This document shows, piece by piece, positions 20,382 to 29,790 of a DNA stretch of 64,000 nt. Both the position numbers and the translations under genes were made by a program. This stretch comes from Clostridium mediterraneense (GTDB lineage: Bacteria; Bacillota; Clostridia; Clostridiales; Clostridiaceae). The DNA lies in the NCBI RefSeq assembly GCF_900091705.1, contig NZ_LT594785.1:1718984-1782983 (forward strand). The letters run 5' to 3'. Within the stretch, counting starts at the first letter, position 1; the number at the start of each line of letters is the position of its first letter. The notes under the pieces were generated by a model. That model was not told the DNA's origin, ran no database searches, and saw nothing but the letters and a program-made list of their open reading frames with translations.

Positions 20382-21179
20382 TTATTTTTTCCTTATGCGA
20401 AATAAAAATTGCTTTAATTTACTTAGCTCATCATTATATTTTCTATGCTTTATGTTAGGGAAAGCTGTAAATAGTCTTTTTTCTTTATTAGATTCCTTAA
20501 ATTTTTCTAAGATATTTCTAATAAGTTCGTCTCCATTTTCTTTTCTTAAAGTCTTTTTGATATTTGTTTTTTCTATGGCTTTTTTTATATCTATATCTGT
20601 AACTTCTTGTGAAGTTACATCTAAGGCTTTAAATTCTAAAAAATTTTGCTTAATTTCCTTTAATATACCGTTCAAATTCAATAAAGTAGACACACTACCT
20701 AACAAATCAATCATAAATATTGTTACTAAAAAAGTAACCGCTAGATATATTATATCTAATGAACTGATATTTATAATATTGGAAATTTGGGGATGTATAA
20801 ATTTTATGAGTCCAACCGACATTATACCAAATAATATAGAATTTTGCATACATACTCTACCGTTAATATTCAAAGAATTTTCGCTATAATCCCACCATTT
20901 CGCCTGAAATGCTTTTTCTAATATAAATGAAGAAAAATATTCAATTACTGATGTTATTAATAAGCCTAATATAAATACTACCAATACATGTTGCTTAAAA
21001 TCTTTAAGTAAAGTAATTATAAAAATAGAACCAACTCCATAAATAGGGCATATCGGTCCCTTTAACATCCCCCTATTTACAAGCTTCCTATCTAATATAT
21101 AACAATATATAACTTCACAAACCCACCCTAAAAAAGCATATATAAAAAAATATAAGGTATATTCTAAAAATGTATTCAA
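20382..21179 (-). CDS. PF06541-type membrane protein (putative ABC transporter permease)
   Basis: A 265-residue membrane protein. The N-terminal part, FIYAFLGWVCEVIYCYILD followed by NRGMLKGPICPIYGVG, is the signature of the PF06541 family, annotated as putative ABC-transporter permease though no ATPase partner is known. Five or six membrane segments are followed by a basic cytoplasmic tail of about 70 residues. The TTG at 21179 is preferred: GAAAGGAA lies eight bases upstream, whereas the in-frame ATG 18 bases earlier has no site. It lies 45 bases upstream of the activase start and may share its transcript. Function unknown. Confidence 0.72.
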   Translation of the reverse strand: MNTFLEYTLYFFIYAFLGWVCEVIYCYILDRKLVNRGMLKGPICPIYGVGSIFIITLLKDFKQHVLVVFILGLLITSVIEYFSSFILEKAFQAKWWDYSENSLNINGRVCMQNSILFGIMSVGLIKFIHPQISNIINISSLDIIYLAVTFLVTIFMIDLLGSVSTLLNLNGILKEIKQNFLEFKALDVTSQEVTDIDIKKAIEKTNIKKTLRKENGDELIRNILEKFKESNKEKRLFTAFPNIKHRKYNDELSKLKQFLFRIRKK

Positions 21180-21470
21180 AGTTAAAATTCCTTTCATAAA
21201 GTATTTATTATTAATATATAGAGCTTAAATAAAAAGTGATTATCTTTATTTATATGAAAAAATAAAAAAGAATATTTCTTAAATATTTTATCAAAATGAT
21301 AAAGTCACTAAATATATTTAAAACTCCCAATATAGATTATTATTTCCATTTAAGATAAGATTTATTACTTGAATATCTTAATATTATCTCAGTATTTACT
21401 TGCAGAAAATTTTATAAATGCTAATATAAAAATAAGAATTTTATAAATATATTATTTTAAGGAGCATCTT

Positions 21471-21863
21471 ATGAAAAAAAAATTAAAAGTAGTAGCGGCT
21501 ATAATAGAAAATGAAAAAAATGAAATACTATGTGCTCTTAGAGCAAAAAACATGAGTTTAGGAGGCTTTTGGGAATTTCCTGGAGGTAAAATTGAAGCTG
21601 GTGAGACTCCTGCAGATGCAATAATAAGAGAAATTAGTGAAGAATTAAATTGTACTATATCTTGTGATAATAAAATTTTTAATGATACTACTTATGAATA
21701 TGATAATTTTATAATTAATTTACTAACAATTAAATGTGTACTAATATCTGGTACACCTATAGCTAACGAACATGCTAAATTAATTTGGTTAGAAAAAGAT
21801 TACTTAGAATCTCTAAATTGGGCACCAGCTGATATACCAGCTGTAAAACAACTTATAAAATAA
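21471..21863 (+). CDS. NUDIX hydrolase, MutT/(deoxy)nucleoside triphosphate pyrophosphohydrolase type
   Basis: A 130-residue NUDIX enzyme. The box reads G39-x5-E45-x7-R53E54-x2-E57E58, within GGKIEAGETPADAI and REISEEL, so the metal-binding catalytic residues are all present. Length and the ending ALKWL-like motif (LNWAPADIPAVKQL) fit the MutT/CTP-pyrophosphohydrolase group, which cleaves (oxidised) dNTPs to monophosphates. The start has AAGGAG. It is convergent with the PLD/DEAD helicase at 21907 and shares a terminator with it. As I recall, DUF3427-type helicases are repeatedly found next to NUDIX enzymes, so this may be a functional pair. Confidence 0.92.
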   Translation: MKKKLKVVAAIIENEKNEILCALRAKNMSLGGFWEFPGGKIEAGETPADAIIREISEELNCTISCDNKIFNDTTYEYDNFIINLLTIKCVLISGTPIANEHAKLIWLEKDYLESLNWAPADIPAVKQLIK

Positions 21864-21900
21864 TAGGCATGTACACTTGTAAGTGTACATGCCTATTATC
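21859..21900. terminator. Long perfect inverted repeat, shared terminator
   Basis: Nineteen-base arms (21860-21878 and 21881-21899) pair perfectly. The left arm overlaps the stop codon of the NUDIX gene. T-rich but short tails are present on both sides. It terminates both the NUDIX gene and the convergent helicase. The stem is unusually long and exact for a simple terminator. Confidence 0.7.
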
Positions 21901-21906
21901 TTATTT

Positions 21907-24786
21907 CTAAATTTTCTTATTAAATTCTGTATATAATTTTATTGGTATTTTATTTCTTAATTTTAACTCTAAAGTTATTGGCTTTTCACCTTCATATTTA
22001 ATTACATCACCCTTACCAATATAAATATAAGGTTCAACTTTTTTATCAATTTCCTTATACTTTCTAACAAATAAATGTAACTTTATATTACTTTCTACAT
22101 TGTTAATTAACTTCCTTCCTCTTTCTGATGATAATGATGTGCTATTAGGACTTTGCCACTGAAATACTTCCCTATTTATAAATTTATCCTTATAATTTAT
22201 ACTCTCTTTTATATCTTCCTCCTTATGAAGATCTATAAATAAAAACCACTCATTATTATTAGTTAGTAGTCCACTCCCTCTAAAAGAACTATGAGTTTTT
22301 CTATAATTAGAAAGTATTGCAGCATCAATCATTTGATATTGATTATATAATTTAAAGAAAGGAATGCCATAATCTTTTTCACCAAATTCCTTTTCATACC
22401 TTAATAATCCGTAATTTATACAATCTTCTATATAAATTTTAAACTCTATTTTTTCTAAAACTTCTAAAAACTCTTTTGTTAAATAATATCTATTTTCCTC
22501 TTCTCTTATAAGTATAATTTTATTTTTAAGCTGAGTAGTATCATAATACTTTCCTAATAGACATTCTATTGAATGTCTAATTGTATCTAAACCAACTGAT
22601 TCTATATACTTTAATATTTCATTATTTAATTCTTCTAAATTAGCACATTTATTTAAAATTAAATATCTCAAAATTATAAATTCAAAAGGTCTCTTTAAAG
22701 GTAATTGTCCTGATAAATCTTTAAGTATCTTTGTAAATTCTTCATTTTCTAGAAACTTTATCTCCGCTATATCCTCTCCAACTTTCTCTAAAAATCCTAA
22801 ATATGTTTTACTCTTATTATTATTTATTCTCATAAATTTTATAGGATTTGCAGCCCCTTCAAATTTTAAATAATCTACTAATAATTTTGGTACAACTCCT
22901 GAATTCATCTTTTTAAATTCATTATATTCTTCTTTTATATATTTTATAGAATTAAAATTCTCACTATCAATTTGTTCTAATATTCTCTCTTTAGCTACTC
23001 TATCCATTTGTATATAAGTACATCCTGGTATATTAGCAAAATCAGTAGCAATAGAAACTTTTAAACTATCTTTATCATAATATCTTGCTCCATTTAAAGC
23101 TATTGCTATTAAAAATACCTTATTATGATTACCTATAAAATCTAAAACAGTTAGAAATTCTTTTCCGTAACTTTTTCTTAGCCCTCTTCCTAATTGTTGT
23201 ATAAATATAATTGAAGAATTTGTAGGTCTAAGCATTAAAACCATATTTATTGATGGTATATCTACACCTTCATTAAATAAATCAACTGTAAATATAACTT
23301 TTAAATCATCATTCTCATCTTCTAACTTCTTTATAAATTCTGCTCTTCTTTCAACAGAATCTTTTGAACTTAATGCTACACTCTTTATTCCTCTTTTATT
23401 AAATTCTCTCTCCATATATTCTGCATGTTCTACCGATACGCAAAATCCAACAGCTTTAAGCACATCTCCATCATGACCATAAAAATTTATCTTTTCTATT
23501 ATATAATCTACTCTCTCATTTACTCTTAGTCTCTTTGTAACTTCAGATATATTATTTAAATCAACATCACTTAAGTCCACCCCTGATATATCAGTTATCC
23601 CAAAATAATGAAATGGAACTACTAATTCTTCCTCTAAAGCTTCACTTAATCTAACTTCTAAAGCTATATTATTATCAAATATACTAAATATATCCTGTCC
23701 TTGACTTCTTTCAGGAGTTGCAGTCATCCCTAATAAAAACTTAGGCTTAAAATAGTTTATTACTCTAGTATAAGTTTCAGCTGCTGCATGATGTGCCTCG
23801 TCTATAACTATGTAATCAAAATATTCTTTATTAAAATCTTTATAATATCTTGAAATAGTTTGTATAGTAGAAAAAATATAATCTGAATTTCTCTCTTTTA
23901 TATTCCCTGTAAATAATCCTAATTTCTTATCTACTATTATTTTATAATAGTTATGCATAGCTTTTCTTAGTATATCTTCTCTATGAACTATAAATAAAAT
24001 TCTTTTAGGGTTAAATTCTCTAACATCAAATGCTGACATATAAGTCTTTCCTGTACCAGTCGCTGCGATTACTAAACTTCTTTTTCCTCCATACTTTCTT
24101 AATCTTTTTAAATTTTCAATAGCTTTCTTTTGCATTAGATTAGGCTTTATTTCCTCAAAATTTTCTTTTAATAAAATTTTCTTAATATTTTTATTATACT
24201 TATTTATTTCACTAATTATTTTTCTATATTGATTTAAAAATTTATCATCAACATAAATTGTTTCATCTAAAAGTCTCTTATATTCTTGTATTATAGAAAC
24301 AGAAAACTTCTCATCCTTTTTAGAAATTATTTTGACATTCCATTCCTCATTACTCCTTAAGGCCGATTGAGTAATATTAGATGAACCTATATAAATTTTA
24401 TAATAATCTTCATATTCAAATATATAAGCTTTTGTATGAAAACCTCTTTTTTTATCTGCAATAAATATCTTAAGTTCTAAATTTGAAAATTTAGTAAGCC
24501 TCTCTAAAGCTGAAGGATCTGTAAAATTTAAATATGTTGATGTTATTATTTGTCCTTTTATATTATTTCTTTCAGCTTCTCTTAGATCTTCAAGTAATAA
24601 TTGTAATCCCGAAAAATTAATAAATGCTACACTAAAATAAAAGCTTTTACATCTATTTAATGATTTCTTTAATTCATTAAAAAAATTTTTCTCATCCAAA
24701 TTAACTATTAACTCTTTAGACTGTTCATCTTTTTCCTCTAATAATATTTCTTTATTTATAATTTCTTCCACTTTAGTATCTATCAT
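21907..24786 (-). CDS. PLD-like nuclease / DEAD-DEAH helicase fusion with DUF3427-type C terminus
   Basis: A 959-residue multidomain protein. Residues about 30-160 form a phospholipase-D-like domain with a single HKD half-site (H117-x-K119 and GSSN 134-137), so two chains would be needed for a full active site. An SF2 helicase follows: Walker A AATGTGKTY at 241-249, DEAH 329-332, LGMTATPER, FNEGVDIPS and the arginine-finger motif QQLGRGLRK. The C-terminal 250 residues (GSGLLTNNNEWFLF, then WQSPNSTS and GRKLI) resemble DUF3427, thought to bind nucleic acid. Similar fusions resemble restriction or repair enzymes. A paralogue lies at 36696-39182. The DNA substrate is unknown. Confidence 0.88.
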   Translation of the reverse strand: MIDTKVEEIINKEILLEEKDEQSKELIVNLDEKNFFNELKKSLNRCKSFYFSVAFINFSGLQLLLEDLREAERNNIKGQIITSTYLNFTDPSALERLTKFSNLELKIFIADKKRGFHTKAYIFEYEDYYKIYIGSSNITQSALRSNEEWNVKIISKKDEKFSVSIIQEYKRLLDETIYVDDKFLNQYRKIISEINKYNKNIKKILLKENFEEIKPNLMQKKAIENLKRLRKYGGKRSLVIAATGTGKTYMSAFDVREFNPKRILFIVHREDILRKAMHNYYKIIVDKKLGLFTGNIKERNSDYIFSTIQTISRYYKDFNKEYFDYIVIDEAHHAAAETYTRVINYFKPKFLLGMTATPERSQGQDIFSIFDNNIALEVRLSEALEEELVVPFHYFGITDISGVDLSDVDLNNISEVTKRLRVNERVDYIIEKINFYGHDGDVLKAVGFCVSVEHAEYMEREFNKRGIKSVALSSKDSVERRAEFIKKLEDENDDLKVIFTVDLFNEGVDIPSINMVLMLRPTNSSIIFIQQLGRGLRKSYGKEFLTVLDFIGNHNKVFLIAIALNGARYYDKDSLKVSIATDFANIPGCTYIQMDRVAKERILEQIDSENFNSIKYIKEEYNEFKKMNSGVVPKLLVDYLKFEGAANPIKFMRINNNKSKTYLGFLEKVGEDIAEIKFLENEEFTKILKDLSGQLPLKRPFEFIILRYLILNKCANLEELNNEILKYIESVGLDTIRHSIECLLGKYYDTTQLKNKIILIREEENRYYLTKEFLEVLEKIEFKIYIEDCINYGLLRYEKEFGEKDYGIPFFKLYNQYQMIDAAILSNYRKTHSSFRGSGLLTNNNEWFLFIDLHKEEDIKESINYKDKFINREVFQWQSPNSTSLSSERGRKLINNVESNIKLHLFVRKYKEIDKKVEPYIYIGKGDVIKYEGEKPITLELKLRNKIPIKLYTEFNKKI

Positions 24787-25032
24787 TATTACGCCTCCAT
24801 TTAAGCCATACTTAATTTACACTTAATCATTGTATAATTTATCCATAATAAATATTAATATTTTATTGAAAAAATTACAAATCATTCTATATATTAATAC
24901 GATAAACTTTCCAATTATTTTTAGATACTATTTTATAATTATCTTTATTTTATAAAAATCTAAACACAAATAGATACAATATTATCAGAAAGTAAAATAA
25001 ATAATATTCTTTTGTATATTTTAAATTTAGCT

Positions 25033-25119
25033 TTAATCAAAAATTTCAAATATAGCATCTATTACTTCTAATATAAATTCTAATGCTAATTCTAAAATAC
25101 TTTCTGAGTTTTTTTTCAT
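25033..25119 (-). CDS. Small acidic amphipathic peptide (28 residues)
   Basis: ATG at 25117-25119 follows AAAGGGGGC at normal spacing; the stop is TAA at 25033. After a basic start (MKKNSES) the peptide alternates large hydrophobic residues with acidic ones: Glu/Asp at positions 6, 10, 14, 18, 21, 25 and 28. These spacings of 3-4 put all charges on one face of a helix with Ile/Leu/Phe/Val on the other. A possible promoter (TTGTAA, 17 bp, TAAAAT) lies upstream, just after the terminator of the 1261-residue gene. I do not recognise it. It resembles membrane-active or modulin-like peptides only in general design. A chance frame is possible, but the ribosome binding site and regular pattern argue for a gene. 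Confidence 0.6.
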   Translation of the reverse strand: MKKNSESILELALEFILEVIDAIFEIFD

Positions 25120-25211
25120 AAAACACGCCCCCTTTAGAAGTATAAATTTCTTATATTTAAATTTTAATATTTTATACACCTTATTACAAATAATTCCATT
25201 AATTATTTTAA

Positions 25212-25252
25212 AAAAATCCTCAGTTATTTTGGATAGTCAATAACTGAGGATT
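25212..25252 (-). terminator. Terminator downstream of the 1261-residue gene
   Basis: AATCCTCAGTTATT (25215-25228) and AATAACTGAGGATT (25239-25252) form a 14-bp stem with a 10-base loop; on the minus strand seven T follow. About 80 transcribed bases separate the upstream stop from this hairpin, and they contain a possible AAGCC/GGCTT stem. Confidence 0.85.
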
Positions 25253-25332
25253 CTCTTTACTAAAGCCCGCTTTATCTTAAGTTTAGGATTCTTTAAGGTA
25301 TTTTAATCTGGCTTCAGTATTTAATTTATATA

Positions 25333-28300
25333 TTATTTAACATTTCTTAAATGTTCAAATAACTTTTTAAGTTTTTCACAAAGCTCTGTCTTATCACTAA
25401 CACTTAGCCCTGTAAGTTTTATTTCAATTCCATTTATATAGAATCTATCACCTTTCATATACAGTCTTGAAACTGCAAGAAGGTTTATTTCCATACTATT
25501 TCCTTTACTTCCTTTATAATAGAAGTTCTTATCTGTTATTAAGAATCCACTACTCTTTAATACAAGAGAGGATGAATCAAATAATAGTATTGGATTTTCA
25601 TTATCTTCTAAATCTGCATAAGTAGTCATAGCAGCAGCATATTTCTTTTCTGAAGTAGCTCCTTCACTATGAATAAATAATGCTTTTCTAAGATTTTCTG
25701 ATTTAATTTTATTAACAAGATCTAATGTATACTTTTCCATTTCAGAAACAAAACTATCTACAAGTTCAGATGAAATATCATCTAATGGGTTATCCATTAT
25801 TTTTCTAACAGAAACTATAAATTCAATAAGATCTCTCATTTCATATAATTCATCGCTAGTTTTTATATAAGGGAATTCAATTGTTCTATTTGAAATTTGA
25901 ATTTTATTTTCATCCTTTGTTTTAATGTTTGTTGCATACTTAAGATCCATAAACCAAGCATCTTCTAATCTATTCTTACAATAGATACCCTTGCTTGATA
26001 TAACCATTCCAAGCTTTTGGAATTGTAATGGGAACTTCTTAGTATTATCACATACTAAGTATATTTCTTCAAGTTCACTTATTGTCATAACATATGAAGT
26101 GCAAGCTTCTCTTATCTTTTCTCCACTACCTTCTGTTATTTCATTAAAGTAAATCTTCTTAGCTAGTTCTGAATTAACAAGTGTTGAAAGTTCAACCAAT
26201 ATTTCTTTAAAGCTTAGATTATCATAATTAAGTAAATCACTCATAAGTTCATAGAATTTATTACCTTCTAAGTTCATTCTAAGCTCTTCTTGTCTTCTCT
26301 TATTACCTAATAGTATATTTTCACTATCTATTCCAAGAATCATATCATCTTCTGTTACTTCTTCAAAAGTAATAAGTTCTTCTAAATTATTAATTTCTCT
26401 ATATACGGCAATAATATCATTAAGCATATCTGCAAATTTTTCTTTATCACCTGTAGAATTAGTACATAATTTATGATCAGAAGTTTCAGTATCTACAAAG
26501 ATACCTACATATATTAGTCTTTCTCCATCTTCAACCTTTGAATAATTCTTAACTTTTAATCCTTGAATATCACTAAGAAGTATAGGTTTCTTATCATAAC
26601 TTGAGTAAACTGCTTTATCAGTTATAACAAAACCTTCCTTAAATTTCTTAGTCTTATCATCTTCTAAATAAGACATTATTACTTCTTCAGTACCATCTTG
26701 TTCTTTCTTAAACTTTTCGTAGAATGGTGGTATCCTAATGTTCCACTTTTCATCTTTAATTGATAAATCTAAAGCTTTTATTGACATATCAGTATTTATA
26801 TAAATGTCTTTAATAGCTTTCATAAATTCAAATTCTTTATTTTCAGATTCATCAAGTGGGATAACAAATTCAAATACATTCTTTTCTATATCTCTAAAGA
26901 TATCTCTAGAAATTATATTTCTATTTTGAAGATCTAAAAGTAATTCCCTCTTCTCTTCATCTGTATTTGCAAGTTTCTTTATAGCCTTCATACAGTAAAC
27001 TAATATATCTTCTCTATCTCTTAAATCTAAATCATCAAATATATCCTTTTGGAATGATCTTCCGAATACAGCATACTCTATCTTAAAGCAATCTAAATTT
27101 CTAATATTATAAACTCTCTTAAAGTCTAATATCATTTGTTCTCTTGCTTCCTCTAAAAGATCACTTCTCTTTATAGCTTCAAGTTCTGCTCTAAATGCAT
27201 CAATTCTCATATTTTCACTAACAAGATTTATATCCATATTAGTTACTATATATCCAAAATGTTTTATTTCAGTATCAAATATAACATCATAATTACTTAT
27301 ATTAAATCTCTTAATATTTTCAGCACAAATTTGAGTTTTAACTTCTTCATTTGCTTCTAAAGGAATTTTATTTATTTCTTCAATATAGAAATCTAATTCA
27401 ACTTTCTTTATTTCTTCAAATAAATCATCACTAGCCTCTCCACATTTTTCAATAAGATTCATTGCTGAAACTAATAGATTATACTTTGTTATATTCTTAT
27501 CTTCCAATCTTGAAAGTTCTATATAAGTATCTTCTAAAAATGGATATTTTATTATAGATTCCTTTAATAAATCTTCATAATTAGCTAAATCTAAATTCTT
27601 ACTATTTCTTGATTTAACTATAAGCTCTTTAGCTTCAAATCTTTCTTCTAAAAGTTCATTTAATGTTCTTCCATGATCTTCTGTATATATATCAAAGTTA
27701 GCTAACCCACACTTATTTATAAAAGCAACTGCTTCTAAAATAAGATTATAAATTCCTCTTTCTACATTATCTCTTATACTATAATCTTTTCTTGCTGACT
27801 CAAATATTCTCTTTATTTCTTTTGTTCCAGCCTTAACAGCAAATGTTTCAAAATGTGGTTTATTACTATTAGCAATATAAATTCCTACACTTCTATCAAT
27901 ACTATTTAGTATTTGATTTTCAGATACAGAGTTATTTATCATTATGTTAATCTTATTTATTTGCTTAGAAAGTGTATGTAAACATTGTAACCCAAATATT
28001 CTTTCAAATAATTTATCCTTATCTATAGTATTATCATTTATACCTTCTTTAGTTAAGAATGAATGTGTATAATCTATAAGTTCACTATAGGCATCATAGA
28101 ATGTTGATCTTATTCTTTCATAAGTAAAACTACTTCTACCTTGAATTTCATATATTCCATCCTTAAATCTTTCCACACACATTAAACATCCATTATAGAA
28201 TAATACCTTTAATGTTTCTATTCTAAATTCTCTACTATTAGTATTTAGAATATCATCTAATATACTTTTTTCACCTAAAATAACTTTATCATATCTAATA

Positions 28301-29118
28301 AAACTTGATGGCTCTAAAACAAGTTTTTCCTCTTCTTTAATTTCTATTACTTCTTTTGGAGCTACTTCTTCTATTATCTCTTCTACTACTTTTTCTACTT
28401 TAGGTTCTTTTATAACTTCTTTTTTTACTGCATTACTTGAGAAATTAGGTAATACAACATCAGAAATATCTACCTTTTCTTTTTTAGCTTTCTTTTTCTT
28501 CTCAACTTTTTTTTTAGGCTTAACTTCTTTTTCTTCTTTAGCCTTGTCCACATCTTTTTGTTGTGACTTTTCTTCTTTCTTATTAGAGTTCTTTAACTCC
28601 TCTTTAATTTCTAGCTTTTGCTCTTCATCCAAGCTTACTAATATGTCTTTATCTTTTACTTTTTCAGCTTTCTTAGAGTTTTCTAAGTTATTCTTAACTT
28701 TTAAATTTTCTTTTGGCTTAACATTTACCTCAATAACAGTAGAAGTTTTTATATCTTTACTGTCTATGTTATCCTTATTTAACATAGAAGACTTTGCAGC
28801 CTCTATACAGTTTTCTATGTCTTCTTCCTCTAACTTTAAGTCTCCGCAGTATTCTTTTATTTCAATTAATCCATCTTCGTCTATTATAAAATTATTTAAT
28901 TCTAAAATTGCTTTAATAAATTCTATTGCATTATTTAAATTCTTTTCTAATAAATTCTCTGCGTTATTGACCTCTTCTTTAGTTAACCCTAAACTTTCTC
29001 TCTTTTTATCAAGAATTAATCTACTATTAGGGTTGTCTAATTGTTTTCGGAAGAATAATCTTTTATAACTGTCTAAATATTTCTTTATTTCACTATTGCT
29101 TAAACTTATTTCAATCAA
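25333..29118 (-). CDS. Large unknown protein with three PH-like modules
   Basis: I do not recognise this 1261-residue protein. Residues about 1-120 are helical; about 125-260 is a low-complexity Lys/Glu-rich stretch; about 270-820 is a long helical region. The C-terminal third holds three similar beta-rich segments, each opening with a pattern like G-hydrophobic-VI[TS]xK-x-[VIF]Y: GFVITDKAVYSS near 826, GMVISSKGIYCKN near 1034 and GFLITDKNFYYKG near 1189. These look like bacterial PH (bPH) domains, which bind membranes or proteins. No signal peptide or membrane segment is seen, so it is probably cytosolic. The start is TTG, nine bases after AAAGGAGG. It appears monocistronic, with a terminator at 25212. 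Confidence 0.8.
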   Translation of the reverse strand: MIEISLSNSEIKKYLDSYKRLFFRKQLDNPNSRLILDKKRESLGLTKEEVNNAENLLEKNLNNAIEFIKAILELNNFIIDEDGLIEIKEYCGDLKLEEEDIENCIEAAKSSMLNKDNIDSKDIKTSTVIEVNVKPKENLKVKNNLENSKKAEKVKDKDILVSLDEEQKLEIKEELKNSNKKEEKSQQKDVDKAKEEKEVKPKKKVEKKKKAKKEKVDISDVVLPNFSSNAVKKEVIKEPKVEKVVEEIIEEVAPKEVIEIKEEEKLVLEPSSFIRYDKVILGEKSILDDILNTNSREFRIETLKVLFYNGCLMCVERFKDGIYEIQGRSSFTYERIRSTFYDAYSELIDYTHSFLTKEGINDNTIDKDKLFERIFGLQCLHTLSKQINKINIMINNSVSENQILNSIDRSVGIYIANSNKPHFETFAVKAGTKEIKRIFESARKDYSIRDNVERGIYNLILEAVAFINKCGLANFDIYTEDHGRTLNELLEERFEAKELIVKSRNSKNLDLANYEDLLKESIIKYPFLEDTYIELSRLEDKNITKYNLLVSAMNLIEKCGEASDDLFEEIKKVELDFYIEEINKIPLEANEEVKTQICAENIKRFNISNYDVIFDTEIKHFGYIVTNMDINLVSENMRIDAFRAELEAIKRSDLLEEAREQMILDFKRVYNIRNLDCFKIEYAVFGRSFQKDIFDDLDLRDREDILVYCMKAIKKLANTDEEKRELLLDLQNRNIISRDIFRDIEKNVFEFVIPLDESENKEFEFMKAIKDIYINTDMSIKALDLSIKDEKWNIRIPPFYEKFKKEQDGTEEVIMSYLEDDKTKKFKEGFVITDKAVYSSYDKKPILLSDIQGLKVKNYSKVEDGERLIYVGIFVDTETSDHKLCTNSTGDKEKFADMLNDIIAVYREINNLEELITFEEVTEDDMILGIDSENILLGNKRRQEELRMNLEGNKFYELMSDLLNYDNLSFKEILVELSTLVNSELAKKIYFNEITEGSGEKIREACTSYVMTISELEEIYLVCDNTKKFPLQFQKLGMVISSKGIYCKNRLEDAWFMDLKYATNIKTKDENKIQISNRTIEFPYIKTSDELYEMRDLIEFIVSVRKIMDNPLDDISSELVDSFVSEMEKYTLDLVNKIKSENLRKALFIHSEGATSEKKYAAAMTTYADLEDNENPILLFDSSSLVLKSSGFLITDKNFYYKGSKGNSMEINLLAVSRLYMKGDRFYINGIEIKLTGLSVSDKTELCEKLKKLFEHLRNVK

Positions 29119-29381
29119 AAAAAATTTCCTCCTTTAATACATATATTATCTATTATATATATTTTTCGACAAAATAAAAAGCATATTTAGTTAATATATC
29201 TTTAAAAAACTATTCATTCTTATTTAATATGTACTTTTTACCATTAAGATTATTAAATTTAAAAATATTATAAAAAATCTCTAACTAAAAAGAAATTATT
29301 TTATTGTTCTTATTTGACTTAATTGTTATAATCTATTTATTCAAGGACAAGCATTTAATATTTTAGGAGAATAGAATTATA

Positions 29382-29651
29382 ATGAAGGAATTAATAATTT
29401 TTTATCTATTAATAATTAATATACTAGCCTTTATATTAATGTATATAGATAAAGCAAAGGCAATTAAACATCAATGGAGAATTTCTGAGAAAACTTTAAT
29501 TGGCTTTGCTTTATTTGGTGGATCACTAGGTTCATTTATAGGAATGAAATTATTTAGACATAAAACTCAACATCCTAAATTCTATGTAGGAATACCTGCA
29601 ATACTTATAATTGAACTAATACTTAGCTACTATATCTTCTTTGAAATATAG
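29382..29651 (+). CDS. DUF1294 family small membrane protein
   Basis: An 89-residue protein with three membrane segments. The segment IDKAKAIKHQWRISEKTLIG and the following GGSLGSFIGMKLFRHKTQHPKF are diagnostic of DUF1294. The function of the family is unknown. AGGAG precedes the ATG by about 12 bases. It stands alone between the large PH-like gene and the convergent MATE gene. Confidence 0.88.
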   Translation: MKELIIFYLLIINILAFILMYIDKAKAIKHQWRISEKTLIGFALFGGSLGSFIGMKLFRHKTQHPKFYVGIPAILIIELILSYYIFFEI

Positions 29652-29750
29652 TAGCTAGTATTTTATATAGAATTATCTTCTAATAATATTAAATAAAACT
29701 GTACATACTAAAATTGTATCTTTTTGAGTCTAGTATAGCCTTACTCTTTT

Positions 29751-29789
29751 AAAAAGGGTGCCTCTTTTAATGTAGAGACACCCTTTTAT
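29751..29789 (-). terminator. Terminator of the MATE gene at 29791
   Basis: AAAAGGGTG-CCTCT pairs with AGAG-CACCCTTTT (small internal mismatches), with T-rich tails; located just past the MATE stop codon on the minus strand. Confidence 0.85.
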
Positions 29790-29790
29790 T

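Noticed and set aside
28544..29068. Plus-strand open frame of 174 codons, Ser/Phe-rich
   Set aside because: It is the complement of the Lys/Glu-rich part of the 1261-residue gene, which creates long open antisense frames.
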